Source: Flavobacterium sp. ENC (GTDB lineage: Bacteria; Bacteroidota; Bacteroidia; Flavobacteriales; Flavobacteriaceae). From it: 64,000 nt of DNA. Shown here in pieces: positions 43,282 through 51,685 of the stretch. The notes beneath the pieces were generated by a model. That model had not been told where the DNA came from, did no database searches, and saw only the letters and a list, made by a program, of their open reading frames with translations. The position numbers and the translations under genes are program-made. The DNA lies in NCBI RefSeq assembly GCF_020991415.1, contig NZ_JAJMOY010000012.1, positions 42,123 through 106,122 of the forward strand. The letters run 5' to 3'. Within the stretch, counting starts at the first letter, position 1, and each line of letters starts with the position of its first letter.

Positions 43282-44007
43282 TTATTCCAAAACTACTTCA
43301 AGACTTGTACTTTCGGGATTTTGCAGACAGTCCGAAAGTTGAAATTCTACCAGAACTGACTTTTTATCCGGACTTATGATTCCTTTTGGATTTGAAACTG
43401 ATTTTATTTTTCCGGGAAAATGATATTTTAAAGTATAGAGCTGCGTGAGTTTTAAAGAAGCATATTTGGGATCAATCTTTTTGAATTCCTCTTTTGCTTT
43501 TTGAAATTCAGTTTCATTTGTGACAGAAACCAGGCGTTTAAAAACTTTCCCGTCAAAAGCATAAGCCACTTTATAATAATGGTTTTCTGCGGTTAAAGCA
43601 TAGTTATACCGGATATCATCGGCGTAATTTTCGGTTTTATACAAATCCGGAACTTCTGAGATTTTGTTGAAGTCAAGTGAAAACACATCCCGAAACTCTT
43701 TTTCAAAAGAACTTTTCTTCAGATGCACTTTTACATTGGCATATTGCTGAAACAACTTTTGTTCTTCTGACGTATATTTTAAAAATGTTTCATTGTATTT
43801 TTTGATATAATCACTAAAAACGTAAGTGGTATCCTGAAATTTTTCTTCTCTGGAATAATTTTCACCCGCCAGCTGCATATAACTGTTTTCGTCCCGAAGA
43901 GTAACGACTTCAATGCTTCCGCTTCCGTCTGCATTTAGGTGAATCGTTTCGGTGATCTGGCAGCTTGTTAAAAGAAGCACGAGTATGAGTATTGAAATGT
44001 ATTTCAT
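43282..44007 (-). CDS. Lipoprotein, first of a paralogous pair
   Basis: A 241-residue lipoprotein (lipobox LLTSC, C16) of unknown function, related along its length to the next gene product (see the shared HFPGKIKSVSNP block near residue 200). It lacks the Gly/Asn-rich linker of its paralogue. It heads the three-gene unit that ends with lipB, with 53 nt between the two lipoprotein genes. Confidence 0.75.
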   Translation of the reverse strand: MKYISILILVLLLTSCQITETIHLNADGSGSIEVVTLRDENSYMQLAGENYSREEKFQDTTYVFSDYIKKYNETFLKYTSEEQKLFQQYANVKVHLKKSSFEKEFRDVFSLDFNKISEVPDLYKTENYADDIRYNYALTAENHYYKVAYAFDGKVFKRLVSVTNETEFQKAKEEFKKIDPKYASLKLTQLYTLKYHFPGKIKSVSNPKGIISPDKKSVLVEFQLSDCLQNPESTSLEVVLE

Positions 44008-44140
44008 TTTCCTGAAAGGTTCTGAGGTTTTGAATGGCTAAGATAATGAGGTTTTTGCTTAATTCCTTACCGCTAATTTTTAAACGCAATATTGATAACC
44101 GTCCCAGCCAAAACGTCTTTTAAAAAACTAAAATTTCTAC

Positions 44141-44208
44141 CCTAGCCCCGATAGAAGCGGTATCCTTTTTTGCTTTTTCTGCAAAAAAGATTTAGCGGAT
44201 AGCGGGAC
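44141..44208. repeat. Dispersed intergenic element with hairpin
   Basis: Starts with ccctagccccgatagaagcg and ends with agcggatagcggga. The inside forms a hairpin from cttttttgc (44165-44173) and gcaaaaaag (44181-44189). I recognise this type as a common flavobacterial intergenic repeat ('CCCGATAGAAGCGG ... AGCGGATAGCGGG'), but only one copy is in the window, so this rests on memory. Confidence 0.55.
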
Positions 44209-44285
44209 AAAAGGCGGTTGAAACACGATAAAATACTGCTTCAAAAAATCTAAAAACAGCATTCTGAAATCTACATTCTTTTGTT

Positions 44286-44293
44286 TATCTTTG
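44286..44293 (+). promoter_or_regulatory. Promoter -7 box (TATCTTTG) of lysS
   Basis: Exact TAnnTTTG match followed by CA, 22 nt before the lysS ATG. No clear TTG at -33. Confidence 0.7.
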
Positions 44294-44315
44294 CACACTT
44301 AAAAAACAGTATATA

Positions 44316-46019
44316 ATGGCCTTATCTGAACAAGAAATCATCCGAAGAGAGAAACTTCAAAACTTACGCAACTTAGGAATCAATCCTTATCCTGCTAATC
44401 TTTTTCCTGTAAATCATACTTCTAAGCAAATTAAGGAGTCTTTCGAAGAAGGTAAGAAGGTGATCGTTGCCGGGCGTTTGATGAGTGTGAGAGATCAGGG
44501 GAAAGCCTGTTTTGCTGAATTGCAGGATAGCGAAGGCCGCATTCAGTTGTACGTAAATCGCGATGTTTTGTGTGAAGGTGATGATAAAACGTTGTACAAC
44601 ACCGTATTTAAAAAACTAACCGATTTAGGTGACTTTATTGGTATTGAAGGGGAGTTATTTACGACACAAGTTGGTGCACAATGTATTCGCGTTAGCGGAT
44701 TTACTTTCCTGAGTAAAACGCTTCGTCCGCTTCCTTTGCCAAGAGTAGACGTTGACGGAAATGTTCACGATGCTTTTACAGATGCAGAGTTACGTTACAG
44801 AATGCGTTATGTAGATTTAACCGTGAATCCGCAAGTTAAAGAAAACTTCATCAAACGAACCAAGTTGTTTACCGCTATGCGTGGTTATTTTAATGATGCC
44901 GGGTATCTTGAAGTGGAAACTCCGGTTTTACAGCCCATTGCCGGTGGTGCTGCGGCGCGTCCGTTTATTACGCATCATAATTCGCTTGACATTCCGCTTT
45001 ACATGCGTATTGCCAACGAATTGTACTTAAAAAGATTAATTGTTGGTGGTTTTGAAGGTGTTTATGAGTTCTCTAAAAACTTTAGAAATGAAGGAATGGA
45101 CAGAACGCATAATCCTGAATTTACTGCTATGGAAATATATGTAGCCTATAAAGACTACAACTGGATGATGGAATTTGCTGAAGGTTTACTGGAGCACTGT
45201 GCTATTGCCGTAAACGGAACCAGCGAAGTTACTTTTGGAGAACACCAAATTAACTTTAAAGCACCTTACGCCCGTGTAACAATGACGGATTCTATCAAAC
45301 ATTTTACCGGATTTGATATTTCAGGTAAAACGGAAGAGGAATTGTTTGAGGCAGCACGAGGAATGGGAATTGACGTTGATCAGACAATGGGGAAAGGAAA
45401 ATTGATTGATGAAATTTTTGGCGCGAAATGCGAAGGAAATTACATTCAGCCTACTTTCATTACCGATTATCCTAAAGAAATGTCACCGCTATGTAAAGAG
45501 CACCGTGATAACCCGGAGCTTACGGAGCGTTTTGAACTAATGGTTTGTGGGAAAGAAATAGCAAATGCCTATTCTGAACTGAACGACCCAATTGATCAGC
45601 GTGAGCGTTTTGAAGACCAGATGCGTCTGGCTGCAAAAGGTGATGATGAAGCGAACGGTATCATCGACGAAGATTTCTTAAGAGCTCTTGAATATGGTAT
45701 GCCGCCAACTTCCGGAATGGGAATTGGAATGGACCGTCTGATTATGTATCTGACTAATAACGCTTCTATCCAGGAAGTTTTATTGTTCCCGCAAATGCGT
45801 CCGGAGAAAAAACAGGCGTCGATAGAACTTTCTGATGAAGAAAAATTTATCGTGGATTTATTGAAAGGAAATGAAAACAAAATGGATCTTCAGCAATTAA
45901 AAATTACTGCTAATTTAAGCGGTAAAAAATGGGATGCATCTATGAAAAATTTATCCAAACACGGTTTGACTAAGGTTGCTGTTGAAGGTGAGTTTAAATT
46001 TGTGGAACTTGTAGAGTAA
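44316..46019 (+). CDS. lysS: Lysyl-tRNA synthetase (class II) with C-terminal extension
   Basis: A 567-residue class II LysRS. The N-terminal OB-fold anticodon-binding domain is at about 50-150 (VIVAGRLMSVRDQGKACFAELQD). Class II motif 2 appears as FRNEGMDRTHNPEFTAMEIY (residues about 251-270), and motif 3 as GMGIGMDRL. From about residue 497 a C-terminal extension of about 70 residues, absent from E. coli LysS (505), looks like a small winged-helix-like domain (DEEKFIVDLLKGNENKMDLQQLK...). The role of the extension is unknown. Own promoter and shared downstream terminator. Confidence 0.97.
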   Translation: MALSEQEIIRREKLQNLRNLGINPYPANLFPVNHTSKQIKESFEEGKKVIVAGRLMSVRDQGKACFAELQDSEGRIQLYVNRDVLCEGDDKTLYNTVFKKLTDLGDFIGIEGELFTTQVGAQCIRVSGFTFLSKTLRPLPLPRVDVDGNVHDAFTDAELRYRMRYVDLTVNPQVKENFIKRTKLFTAMRGYFNDAGYLEVETPVLQPIAGGAAARPFITHHNSLDIPLYMRIANELYLKRLIVGGFEGVYEFSKNFRNEGMDRTHNPEFTAMEIYVAYKDYNWMMEFAEGLLEHCAIAVNGTSEVTFGEHQINFKAPYARVTMTDSIKHFTGFDISGKTEEELFEAARGMGIDVDQTMGKGKLIDEIFGAKCEGNYIQPTFITDYPKEMSPLCKEHRDNPELTERFELMVCGKEIANAYSELNDPIDQRERFEDQMRLAAKGDDEANGIIDEDFLRALEYGMPPTSGMGIGMDRLIMYLTNNASIQEVLLFPQMRPEKKQASIELSDEEKFIVDLLKGNENKMDLQQLKITANLSGKKWDASMKNLSKHGLTKVAVEGEFKFVELVE

Positions 46020-46077
46020 ATTTTAAAATTCCAAATTTAGAAATTCCAAATTCCAAAACTGGGGATTTAATAATATC

Positions 46078-46110
46078 AAACCCGACAGGTTTTAAAAACC
46101 TGTCGGGTTT
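46078..46110. terminator. CCCGACAGG palindrome, copy 1 (terminator of lysS)
   Basis: aaacccgacaggtttt (46078-46093) and its reverse complement (46095-46110) form a nearly perfect hairpin between the convergent lysS and lipoprotein genes. It belongs to the same repeat type as 46756-46787. Confidence 0.8.
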
Positions 46111-46116
46111 ATTATT

Positions 46117-46719
46117 TTAAAACGAATACTTCTCTAATTTCTTTCCCTCGATATCCAAAACCTTAGTGCTTTCTTTTGAAACATCACCTTTTACTTTTTC
46201 CTGAACAGATGGATTGGAAGGATATTTACCGTTCTTCATTTTTAAAAGATGAAATTTTCCTTCGGTCTCAAATATAAGATCATAGAATTTCTCTGTTATT
46301 GAAGTGGTTACACTAATCGGAAAATCGGTTACGGTAAAAGAATTAATGACACTTCCGTCATGGTTTAAAATATAGCCGGAACAGCCACCGCTCCCGCAAA
46401 AATAACGATTTGAGAAACCAACGAAATATTCGGTTTTCTTATCATTATTCAGATCGAAAGCATCATAATAAAAAAAACGGTCGTCTTTTGTCATTGCCGG
46501 CAAATCTTTCTTCAATAAAACATTCAATTGTTTTCGAATAACTTCAACTGCTTTATCCTCTTTTGGAGGAGCGTCACTGACATCAGCAGTTCCCGCAGCT
46601 GTTTTGGACAAGGTGTCTTCGGCAATTGTTTTTATTATACTTTGTTCGTCTTTTTTATCCTTGTTTTGGCATGAAATCAATCCCAGAATCACAAATGCCG
46701 TTAAAATTGTATTTTTCAT
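46117..46719 (-). CDS. Hypothetical lipoprotein, probably surface exposed
   Basis: A 200-residue lipoprotein (lipobox GLISC, C17) with unknown function. After the lipid cysteine it reads QNKDKKDE, which is close to the Lys/Asp-rich export signal known to send Bacteroidota lipoproteins to the cell surface. The remaining domain (about 60-200) contains two close cysteines (YFCGSGGCSGYIL) and a beta-rich pattern with DLNNDKKTEYFVG, possibly a calcium-binding type loop (DLNNDKKTE). It is flanked on both sides by copies of a palindromic repeat. Confidence 0.75.
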   Translation of the reverse strand: MKNTILTAFVILGLISCQNKDKKDEQSIIKTIAEDTLSKTAAGTADVSDAPPKEDKAVEVIRKQLNVLLKKDLPAMTKDDRFFYYDAFDLNNDKKTEYFVGFSNRYFCGSGGCSGYILNHDGSVINSFTVTDFPISVTTSITEKFYDLIFETEGKFHLLKMKNGKYPSNPSVQEKVKGDVSKESTKVLDIEGKKLEKYSF

Positions 46720-46755
46720 AATTTCCTATTTTAAATTCCCAACATTATGTTTGTT

Positions 46756-46787
46756 AAATCCGACAGGTTTTAAAAAACTGTCGGGTT
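46756..46787. repeat. CCCGACAGG palindrome, copy 2
   Basis: aaatccgacaggtttt (46756-46771) and aaaaaactgtcgggttt (about 46771-46787), an imperfect copy of the 46078 palindrome. It lies upstream of the lipoprotein gene and downstream of the dehydrogenase gene, where it may act as the latter's terminator. Confidence 0.75.
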
Positions 46788-46804
46788 TGTAATCGTTACA
46801 TGCT

Positions 46805-47848
46805 TTAAACCAGCAAAGCTGCTTTATTCCCGATATCATTTTGAGTCAGCAATGATTTTATATTATTGAAAGTAACCAGGGCAATCTGTGTTAAAGCTTC
46901 ATTGGTAAAGAAAGCCTGATGGGCCGTAACCAAAACATTCGGAAAACTCATCAGACGCTGAATTGCATCATCCTGAATTATATCAGCCGAAAGGTCCCTG
47001 AAGAAGAGTTTTTCTTCCTGTTCGTACACATCAATTCCGAGATAACCAATTTTACCTTCTTTCAATCCTTCAATAACACAGGCCGTTTCTATTAATCCTC
47101 CCCTGCTTGTATTGATAATCATAACGTGATCTTTCATTACAGCAATTGATTTTTCATTAACCACATGCTTAGTTTGCTCGTTTAATGGGCAGTGCAGTGA
47201 AATGATGTCGCTTTCTTTGAAAACATCATTTAGATCGGTAAAAATGACCCCGTCTTTTTCCATTTCCGAATTCGTTACAATATCATAAGCCAATACTTTA
47301 CATCCGAATCCCAAAGCAATTTTAGCAAAAGCTTTCCCAATATTTCCTGTTCCGATGATTCCTATGGTTTTTCCGTACAGATCAAAGCCCAGTAATCCGT
47401 TTAGCGAGAAGTTCTGTTCGCGGACTCTGTTATAGGCTTTATGCGTTTTCCTGTTTAAGGTTAAAATCATAGCCATTGCATGTTCTGCAACTGCCTGAGG
47501 CGAATAGGCAGGAACACGGCAAACTTTTAAGCCATATTTTTTAGCAGCTTCCAAATCTACATTATTAAATCCGGCACAACGCAAAGCTATAATCTTAACT
47601 TCCTTTTCTGCCAATTGTTTAATAACAGCTTCACTGACAATATCATTTACAAAAACGCAGACAATACTGCAATCCTGAATTAAAGTAACGGTCTGCGGAT
47701 TGAGCTGCGTTTCGAAAAAATCCAATTCGAAACCAAATTCATTGTATTGATTAAAAAAAGTTTTATCGTAAGGCTGTGTCGAAAAAAAAGCAATTTTACT
47801 TCCGTCTACCGATGGTAATGAATTCATATTGTCAGTTTTTATTTGCAT
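46805..47848 (-). CDS. D-isomer-specific 2-hydroxyacid dehydrogenase (D-lactate dehydrogenase-like)
   Basis: A 347-residue NAD-dependent dehydrogenase, most like fermentative D-lactate dehydrogenase (E. coli LdhA), which reduces pyruvate to D-lactate. The sequence SVDGSKIAFFSTQPYDKTFF matches the LdhA N-terminus type. The Rossmann motif GIIGTGNIGKAFA lies at about 160-172, catalytic Arg in NTSRGG, and catalytic His in TAHQAFFT near 315. The start may alternatively be the ATG seven codons later (MNSLPSVDG). No obvious partner gene. Confidence 0.9.
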   Translation of the reverse strand: MQIKTDNMNSLPSVDGSKIAFFSTQPYDKTFFNQYNEFGFELDFFETQLNPQTVTLIQDCSIVCVFVNDIVSEAVIKQLAEKEVKIIALRCAGFNNVDLEAAKKYGLKVCRVPAYSPQAVAEHAMAMILTLNRKTHKAYNRVREQNFSLNGLLGFDLYGKTIGIIGTGNIGKAFAKIALGFGCKVLAYDIVTNSEMEKDGVIFTDLNDVFKESDIISLHCPLNEQTKHVVNEKSIAVMKDHVMIINTSRGGLIETACVIEGLKEGKIGYLGIDVYEQEEKLFFRDLSADIIQDDAIQRLMSFPNVLVTAHQAFFTNEALTQIALVTFNNIKSLLTQNDIGNKAALLV

Positions 47849-48017
47849 TTATATTTTACTAAATTTAAGGATTAATTCTGAATTTTTCCGAAAGAAAAGT
47901 TATTTAATAGCTGAATCAATGATTTTCAGTTTGTTAAAAATTTTATAAAACAGACAAACCAATTAAACCTAACGAATTTTACAAAGTCTAACTGACATAA
48001 ACTTAAAAAACAAAATC

Positions 48018-48458
48018 ATGAAAAAATTATTTATCGCAGCTATGCTATTCGTTGGATTAGCAAGTTTTGCACAGGACGCCGAGCAAAAACCTGCACGTGA
48101 TCAAAAAGAGAGAATGACTCCGGAGCAGCGTAATGAAAAGCATTTAAAGAAAATGACCTCTGAATTAAATCTGGATACCAATCAACAGGCTCAGATCAAA
48201 CAATTGTTAGCAGAAAGAAGCGCTAAGGCTGAAAGTTTTAAAGAAGCCCGTAAAGCAAAAAAAGAGAGTAATGTAAAACTTACTGCTGAAGAAAAAGCGG
48301 CTTTCAAAAAACAAATGGACGAAGAAGTGGCTTCCAATGATGCTAAAATGAAAGCGATCCTGAATGCAGACCAATATAAAAAATGGACCTCCCTTCAGGA
48401 AGAAAGAAAAGATAAGATGAGAGAAAAAATCAGAGAACGCAAAGACGGCAATAACTAA
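48018..48458 (+). CDS. Spy/CpxP-like periplasmic protein, one repeat unit
   Basis: A 146-residue secreted, highly charged helical protein with a signal peptide (MKKLFIAAMLFVGLASFAQ). The mature part is one unit of about 85 residues: TPEQRNEKHLKKMTSELNL, ...QQAQIKQLLAERSAKAE..., LTAEEKAAFKKQMD, then DAKMKAILNADQYKKW. Its shape (small, periplasmic, charged helices, 'LTPEQ..' and 'L...Q' patterns) resembles the Spy/CpxP chaperone family, but without a search this is tentative. The next gene encodes a double-length paralogue. Confidence 0.75.
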   Translation: MKKLFIAAMLFVGLASFAQDAEQKPARDQKERMTPEQRNEKHLKKMTSELNLDTNQQAQIKQLLAERSAKAESFKEARKAKKESNVKLTAEEKAAFKKQMDEEVASNDAKMKAILNADQYKKWTSLQEERKDKMREKIRERKDGNN

Positions 48459-48470
48459 TTGTAGTGTACT

Positions 48471-48498
48471 AAAAGAGGCTTCAGGAGGCCTCTTTTTT
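48471..48498 (+). terminator. Terminator after the first Spy-like gene
   Basis: aaaagaggc (48471-48479) pairs with gcctctttt (48488-48496), followed by T. It lies 13 nt after the stop codon, so the two Spy-like genes are separate units. Confidence 0.82.
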
Positions 48499-48621
48499 AT
48501 TTCAAATACTCTTTATGTTTTCATTAGTACTTTATGTTAATTAAAAGATAAATCTCACAATCTGATTAAACTTAGCAAACTTATTGAAGTCTAACAGATA
48601 TAAATCTTTAAAAAACGAATT

Positions 48622-49362
48622 ATGAAAAAATTATTTATTGCAGCTTTATTATTCGTTGGAATAGTAAGTTTTGCACAAGACATCAATCAGAAACCTGCAC
48701 GTGATCAACGAGAAAAATTAACTCCGGAACAACGTAATGAAAAACATTTACAAAAATTGACTTCTGAATTGACTTTAGATAAAAAACAACAGGAGCAGGT
48801 AAAACAATTACTGGCAGAAAGAAGCGCTAAAGCAGAAAAATTCAGGGATGCCAAAAAAGACAGCAAAGTAAAACCTACTGCCGAAGAAAGAGAAGCATTC
48901 AAAAAACAAATGGAAACTGAAAAAGCAGCCAACGATGCTAAAATGAAAGCCATTTTAAATGTAGATCAGTACACAAAATGGACGGCTCTTAAAAAAGAAC
49001 ACCAAGGCGATCATAAACACAAAGGCAAAAGAGACATGAAATCGCCACAGGAACGTGATCAGGCACATTTGCAAAAATTAACGACGGAGCTAAACCTCAA
49101 TGCCGATCAGCAAAAACAAGTGGGTGAACTTTTATCGGACAGAAGTACCAAAATGGCAATGCTGAAAAAGAGCCGAAAAGAGGCTGGTACAACACCAACT
49201 GATGTGGAAAAAGACGCCATGAAAAAACAAATGAAAGAAGATCGCAAAGCTACAGATGCCAAAATGAAAACTATTCTGACTGCCGATCAATATACAAAAT
49301 GGGGAGTGATTCAAAAAGATCATCAGGATAAAATGAAAGATCATGAAAAAGATAAAATGTAA
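48622..49362 (+). CDS. Spy/CpxP-like periplasmic protein, two repeat units
   Basis: A 246-residue secreted protein (signal peptide MKKLFIAALLFVGIVSFAQ) with two copies of the unit found once in the previous gene: about residues 30-118 (TPEQRNEKHLQKLTSEL ... DAKMKAILNVDQYTKW) and about 140-228 (SPQERDQAHLQKLTTEL ... DAKMKTILTADQYTKW). The His/Lys-rich linker (EHQGDHKHKGKRD) joins them. The first unit is closer to the neighbouring gene product than to its own second unit. The upstream regions of both genes also match (AAGTCTAAC.GA.ATAAA), so duplication included the promoter. Confidence 0.75.
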   Translation: MKKLFIAALLFVGIVSFAQDINQKPARDQREKLTPEQRNEKHLQKLTSELTLDKKQQEQVKQLLAERSAKAEKFRDAKKDSKVKPTAEEREAFKKQMETEKAANDAKMKAILNVDQYTKWTALKKEHQGDHKHKGKRDMKSPQERDQAHLQKLTTELNLNADQQKQVGELLSDRSTKMAMLKKSRKEAGTTPTDVEKDAMKKQMKEDRKATDAKMKTILTADQYTKWGVIQKDHQDKMKDHEKDKM

Positions 49363-49370
49363 TTGAGATC

Positions 49371-49401
49371 AAAAAAAAGAGGCTTTAAAAGCCTCTTTTT
49401 G
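49371..49401. terminator. Terminator after the second Spy-like gene, shared with hemL
   Basis: aaaaagaggcttt and aaagcctcttttt form a 13-bp stem with almost no loop, flanked by A and T runs, between convergent genes. Confidence 0.85.
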
Positions 49402-49435
49402 TTTTCATATATTTTTGTTTCGGATTTAAATAAAT

Positions 49436-50722
49436 CTAAAATGTTTTCGAAACCTTATCAATCGCCTTAATCGTAAAATCTAAATCTTCATACGTTAATG
49501 CATCTGTAATAAACCAGGTTTCATAGGCCGATGGGGCGATATAAATCCCTTCCTGCAATAATCCGTGGAAGAATTTTTTAAATGTTTCGTTATCTCCTTT
49601 TGCCGCACTTTGAAAATCCGTAACCGGATTGGCATCAAAATGTACAGAAATCATCGAACCAACTCTGTTGATGGTAAAAACGACATTATTTGCTTTTAAA
49701 ACCTTATCGATTCCTGCTTCCAAATACGCTGTTTTTTCTTCTAAACGCGTAAAAACAGCACGATCATTGTCAAGGGATTGTAACATCGCTAATCCCGCGG
49801 CCATTGCTAAAGGATTTCCGGATAATGTTCCGGCCTGATAAACGGGACCAAGCGGTGCTAAATAATTCATGATTTCTTCGCGTGCTGCAAAGGCACCAAC
49901 CGGCAGACCGCCGCCAATTACTTTTCCGAAAGTTACGATATCAGCCTTGATATTATACAATTCCTGAACACCTCCGCGGGCCAGACGGAAACCCGTCATC
50001 ACCTCATCAAAGATTAATAAAATTCCGTTTGCCGTACACAGATCTCTCAGTCCCTGCAAAAATCCTTCCTGAGGCGGAATACATCCCATATTTCCGGCAA
50101 CCGGCTCAATAATAATAGCTGCTATCTCGTTTTTGTTGGCTTCGATTAAAGTCTTCACATTCTCTAAATCATTGTATTTTGCCAATAAAGTATCTTTTGC
50201 AGTTCCTTCTGTAACGCCGGGACTATTTGGAGATCCGAAAGTTACGGCACCACTTCCTGCCTGAATCAAAAAAGAATCCGAATGTCCGTGGTAGCAGCCT
50301 GCAAATTTGATTATTTTATCTCTTTTTGTAAATCCGCGTGCCAGACGAATCGCACTCATACAAGCTTCTGTACCTGAATTTACAAAACGGATTTTATCAA
50401 TATTCGGAACCATAGCAACTGCCAGAGCTGCGATCTGAGTTTCTAATTCTGTTGGCATTCCAAATGAAGTGCCCAGTTTTGCTTTTTCAATTACAGCATC
50501 AACTACCGGCTGATACGCATGACCCAGAACCATTGGACCCCATGAATTGATATAGTCTATTAATTTATTTCCGTCTTCATCATACAAATAAGCACCTTTG
50601 GCACTTTTTGCAAAAATCGGAGTTCCACCAACCGCCTTAAAAGCTCGTACTGGTGAATTTACGCCTCCCGGGATTACTTTTTCTGCTTCAGCAAAAAGCT
50701 GACTACTTCTTTTATATATCAT
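49436..50722 (-). CDS. hemL: Glutamate-1-semialdehyde 2,1-aminomutase
   Basis: A 428-residue PLP aminomutase that makes 5-aminolevulinate for haem synthesis (C5 pathway). The signature segments are RSSQLFAEAEKVIPGGVNSPVRAF at the N-terminus, SGTEA (116-120), FDEVMTGFR and the PLP lysine K267 in TFGKVIGGGLP. Length is normal for the family. It lies 81 nt downstream of the glucosaminidase gene in the same direction, so it may be part of that operon. No other hem genes are visible. Confidence 0.98.
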   Translation of the reverse strand: MIYKRSSQLFAEAEKVIPGGVNSPVRAFKAVGGTPIFAKSAKGAYLYDEDGNKLIDYINSWGPMVLGHAYQPVVDAVIEKAKLGTSFGMPTELETQIAALAVAMVPNIDKIRFVNSGTEACMSAIRLARGFTKRDKIIKFAGCYHGHSDSFLIQAGSGAVTFGSPNSPGVTEGTAKDTLLAKYNDLENVKTLIEANKNEIAAIIIEPVAGNMGCIPPQEGFLQGLRDLCTANGILLIFDEVMTGFRLARGGVQELYNIKADIVTFGKVIGGGLPVGAFAAREEIMNYLAPLGPVYQAGTLSGNPLAMAAGLAMLQSLDNDRAVFTRLEEKTAYLEAGIDKVLKANNVVFTINRVGSMISVHFDANPVTDFQSAAKGDNETFKKFFHGLLQEGIYIAPSAYETWFITDALTYEDLDFTIKAIDKVSKTF

Positions 50723-50772
50723 TTTTGACTTTATATTATTAGCGTTATGATTTTACAGCATGAAACGATTCC

Positions 50773-50795
50773 AACTGAGACTGAGACTGAAAACT
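50773..50795. repeat. Copy of the actgagactga motif
   Basis: aactgagactgagactga followed by aaact, in the hemL upstream region. The same words occur in the rpoB-rpoC spacer hairpin and at 56215-56242, suggesting a small dispersed repeat. Confidence 0.45.
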
Positions 50796-50803
50796 AAAAA
50801 GAA

Positions 50804-51685
50804 TTACTTCACCTTCAATTTCTGTCCGACAGAAAGAGCGTTGTCTGAAAGATTATTTTTTCGTTTTAAATCATCGACCAGTACATTGAATTTTTTTGAA
50901 ATCGAATATAAGGTATCTCCTTTTTGAACTTCGTACAAAGAAGGATCATTTGAATTTGAGGCTGGATTGGAAGATGAATTTCGAACCGGAGTTGATTTAT
51001 TAATTGCCGTATACGTTTTTCCTGTAACCTGGCAATCGTACTGATGCAGATTGTAACGCTCTATATAACTGATTAATTTATCCGGATAATTTGGATCTGT
51101 GGCGTAACCCGCAGCGCGCAAGCCTTTTGCCCAGGCTTTGTAATCATCTTTTTCGTAAGTAAATAATGTTGCATATCTGTTCTTACCCACCAAAAACAAA
51201 GCATGATCCCGATAGGATTCCGAAGCTTCTGTGTATTTTCTGAAACATTCCTGAGCCGAATCGTCATCATGGCGAACGCTTTCACCCAACCAATCTTTGT
51301 GACATTTAATTCCGAAATGATTATTGGCTTCCAGTGCCAGATCCCCTTTTCCTGCACCGGATTCGAGAATTCCCTGTGCCAGTATAATACTTGCAGGAAT
51401 GCCATATTTTTGCATATTTGCCATGGCGATCTCCTTAAACTGCAAAACATAATTATTGATCAGATCACTTGTCACTACCGTTTTTGAAGTAGACTGAATG
51501 ACCTCAGTGGTATTATTTGTGGTGGGATATTTGCCTATAGGTTTAGAATAAGTCCCTTTTTTAGTCGAAGCTGTTCTGGGTTTCTGGACCGCGGCTTGTT
51601 TCTTTGTTGTTGCAATAGCAGGTTTACTGGAAGAACAGCCCGCTAATGCTGCGATTATGAAGAGTAGGATTATTTTTTTAAACAT
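50804..51685 (-). CDS. Glucosaminidase lipoprotein with C-terminal LysM
   Basis: A 293-residue peptidoglycan hydrolase anchored by lipid (lipobox ALAGC, C17). After a basic, Ser/Thr-rich linker, the glucosaminidase domain (about 75-215) contains the catalytic-site segment AQGILESGAGKGDLA and the family patterns NHFGIKCH, SVRHDDDSAQECFRKY and YATDPNYPDKLISYIERY. A LysM peptidoglycan-binding domain is at about 250-292 (YEVQKGDTLYSISKKFNV). It should cut N-acetylglucosaminyl bonds in the wall. Its start overlaps the end of the upstream desulfhydrase-like gene by 8 nt, so translation is likely coupled. Confidence 0.93.
   Translation of the reverse strand: MFKKIILLFIIAALAGCSSSKPAIATTKKQAAVQKPRTASTKKGTYSKPIGKYPTTNNTTEVIQSTSKTVVTSDLINNYVLQFKEIAMANMQKYGIPASIILAQGILESGAGKGDLALEANNHFGIKCHKDWLGESVRHDDDSAQECFRKYTEASESYRDHALFLVGKNRYATLFTYEKDDYKAWAKGLRAAGYATDPNYPDKLISYIERYNLHQYDCQVTGKTYTAINKSTPVRNSSSNPASNSNDPSLYEVQKGDTLYSISKKFNVLVDDLKRKNNLSDNALSVGQKLKVK

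Larger units (their letters stand above)
44008..44315. other. Intergenic region upstream of lysS with a dispersed repeat
   Basis: 308 nt between divergent genes. It holds a repeat-like element (44141-44208) and the lysS promoter (44286-44293). No reading frame was found. Confidence 0.6.
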
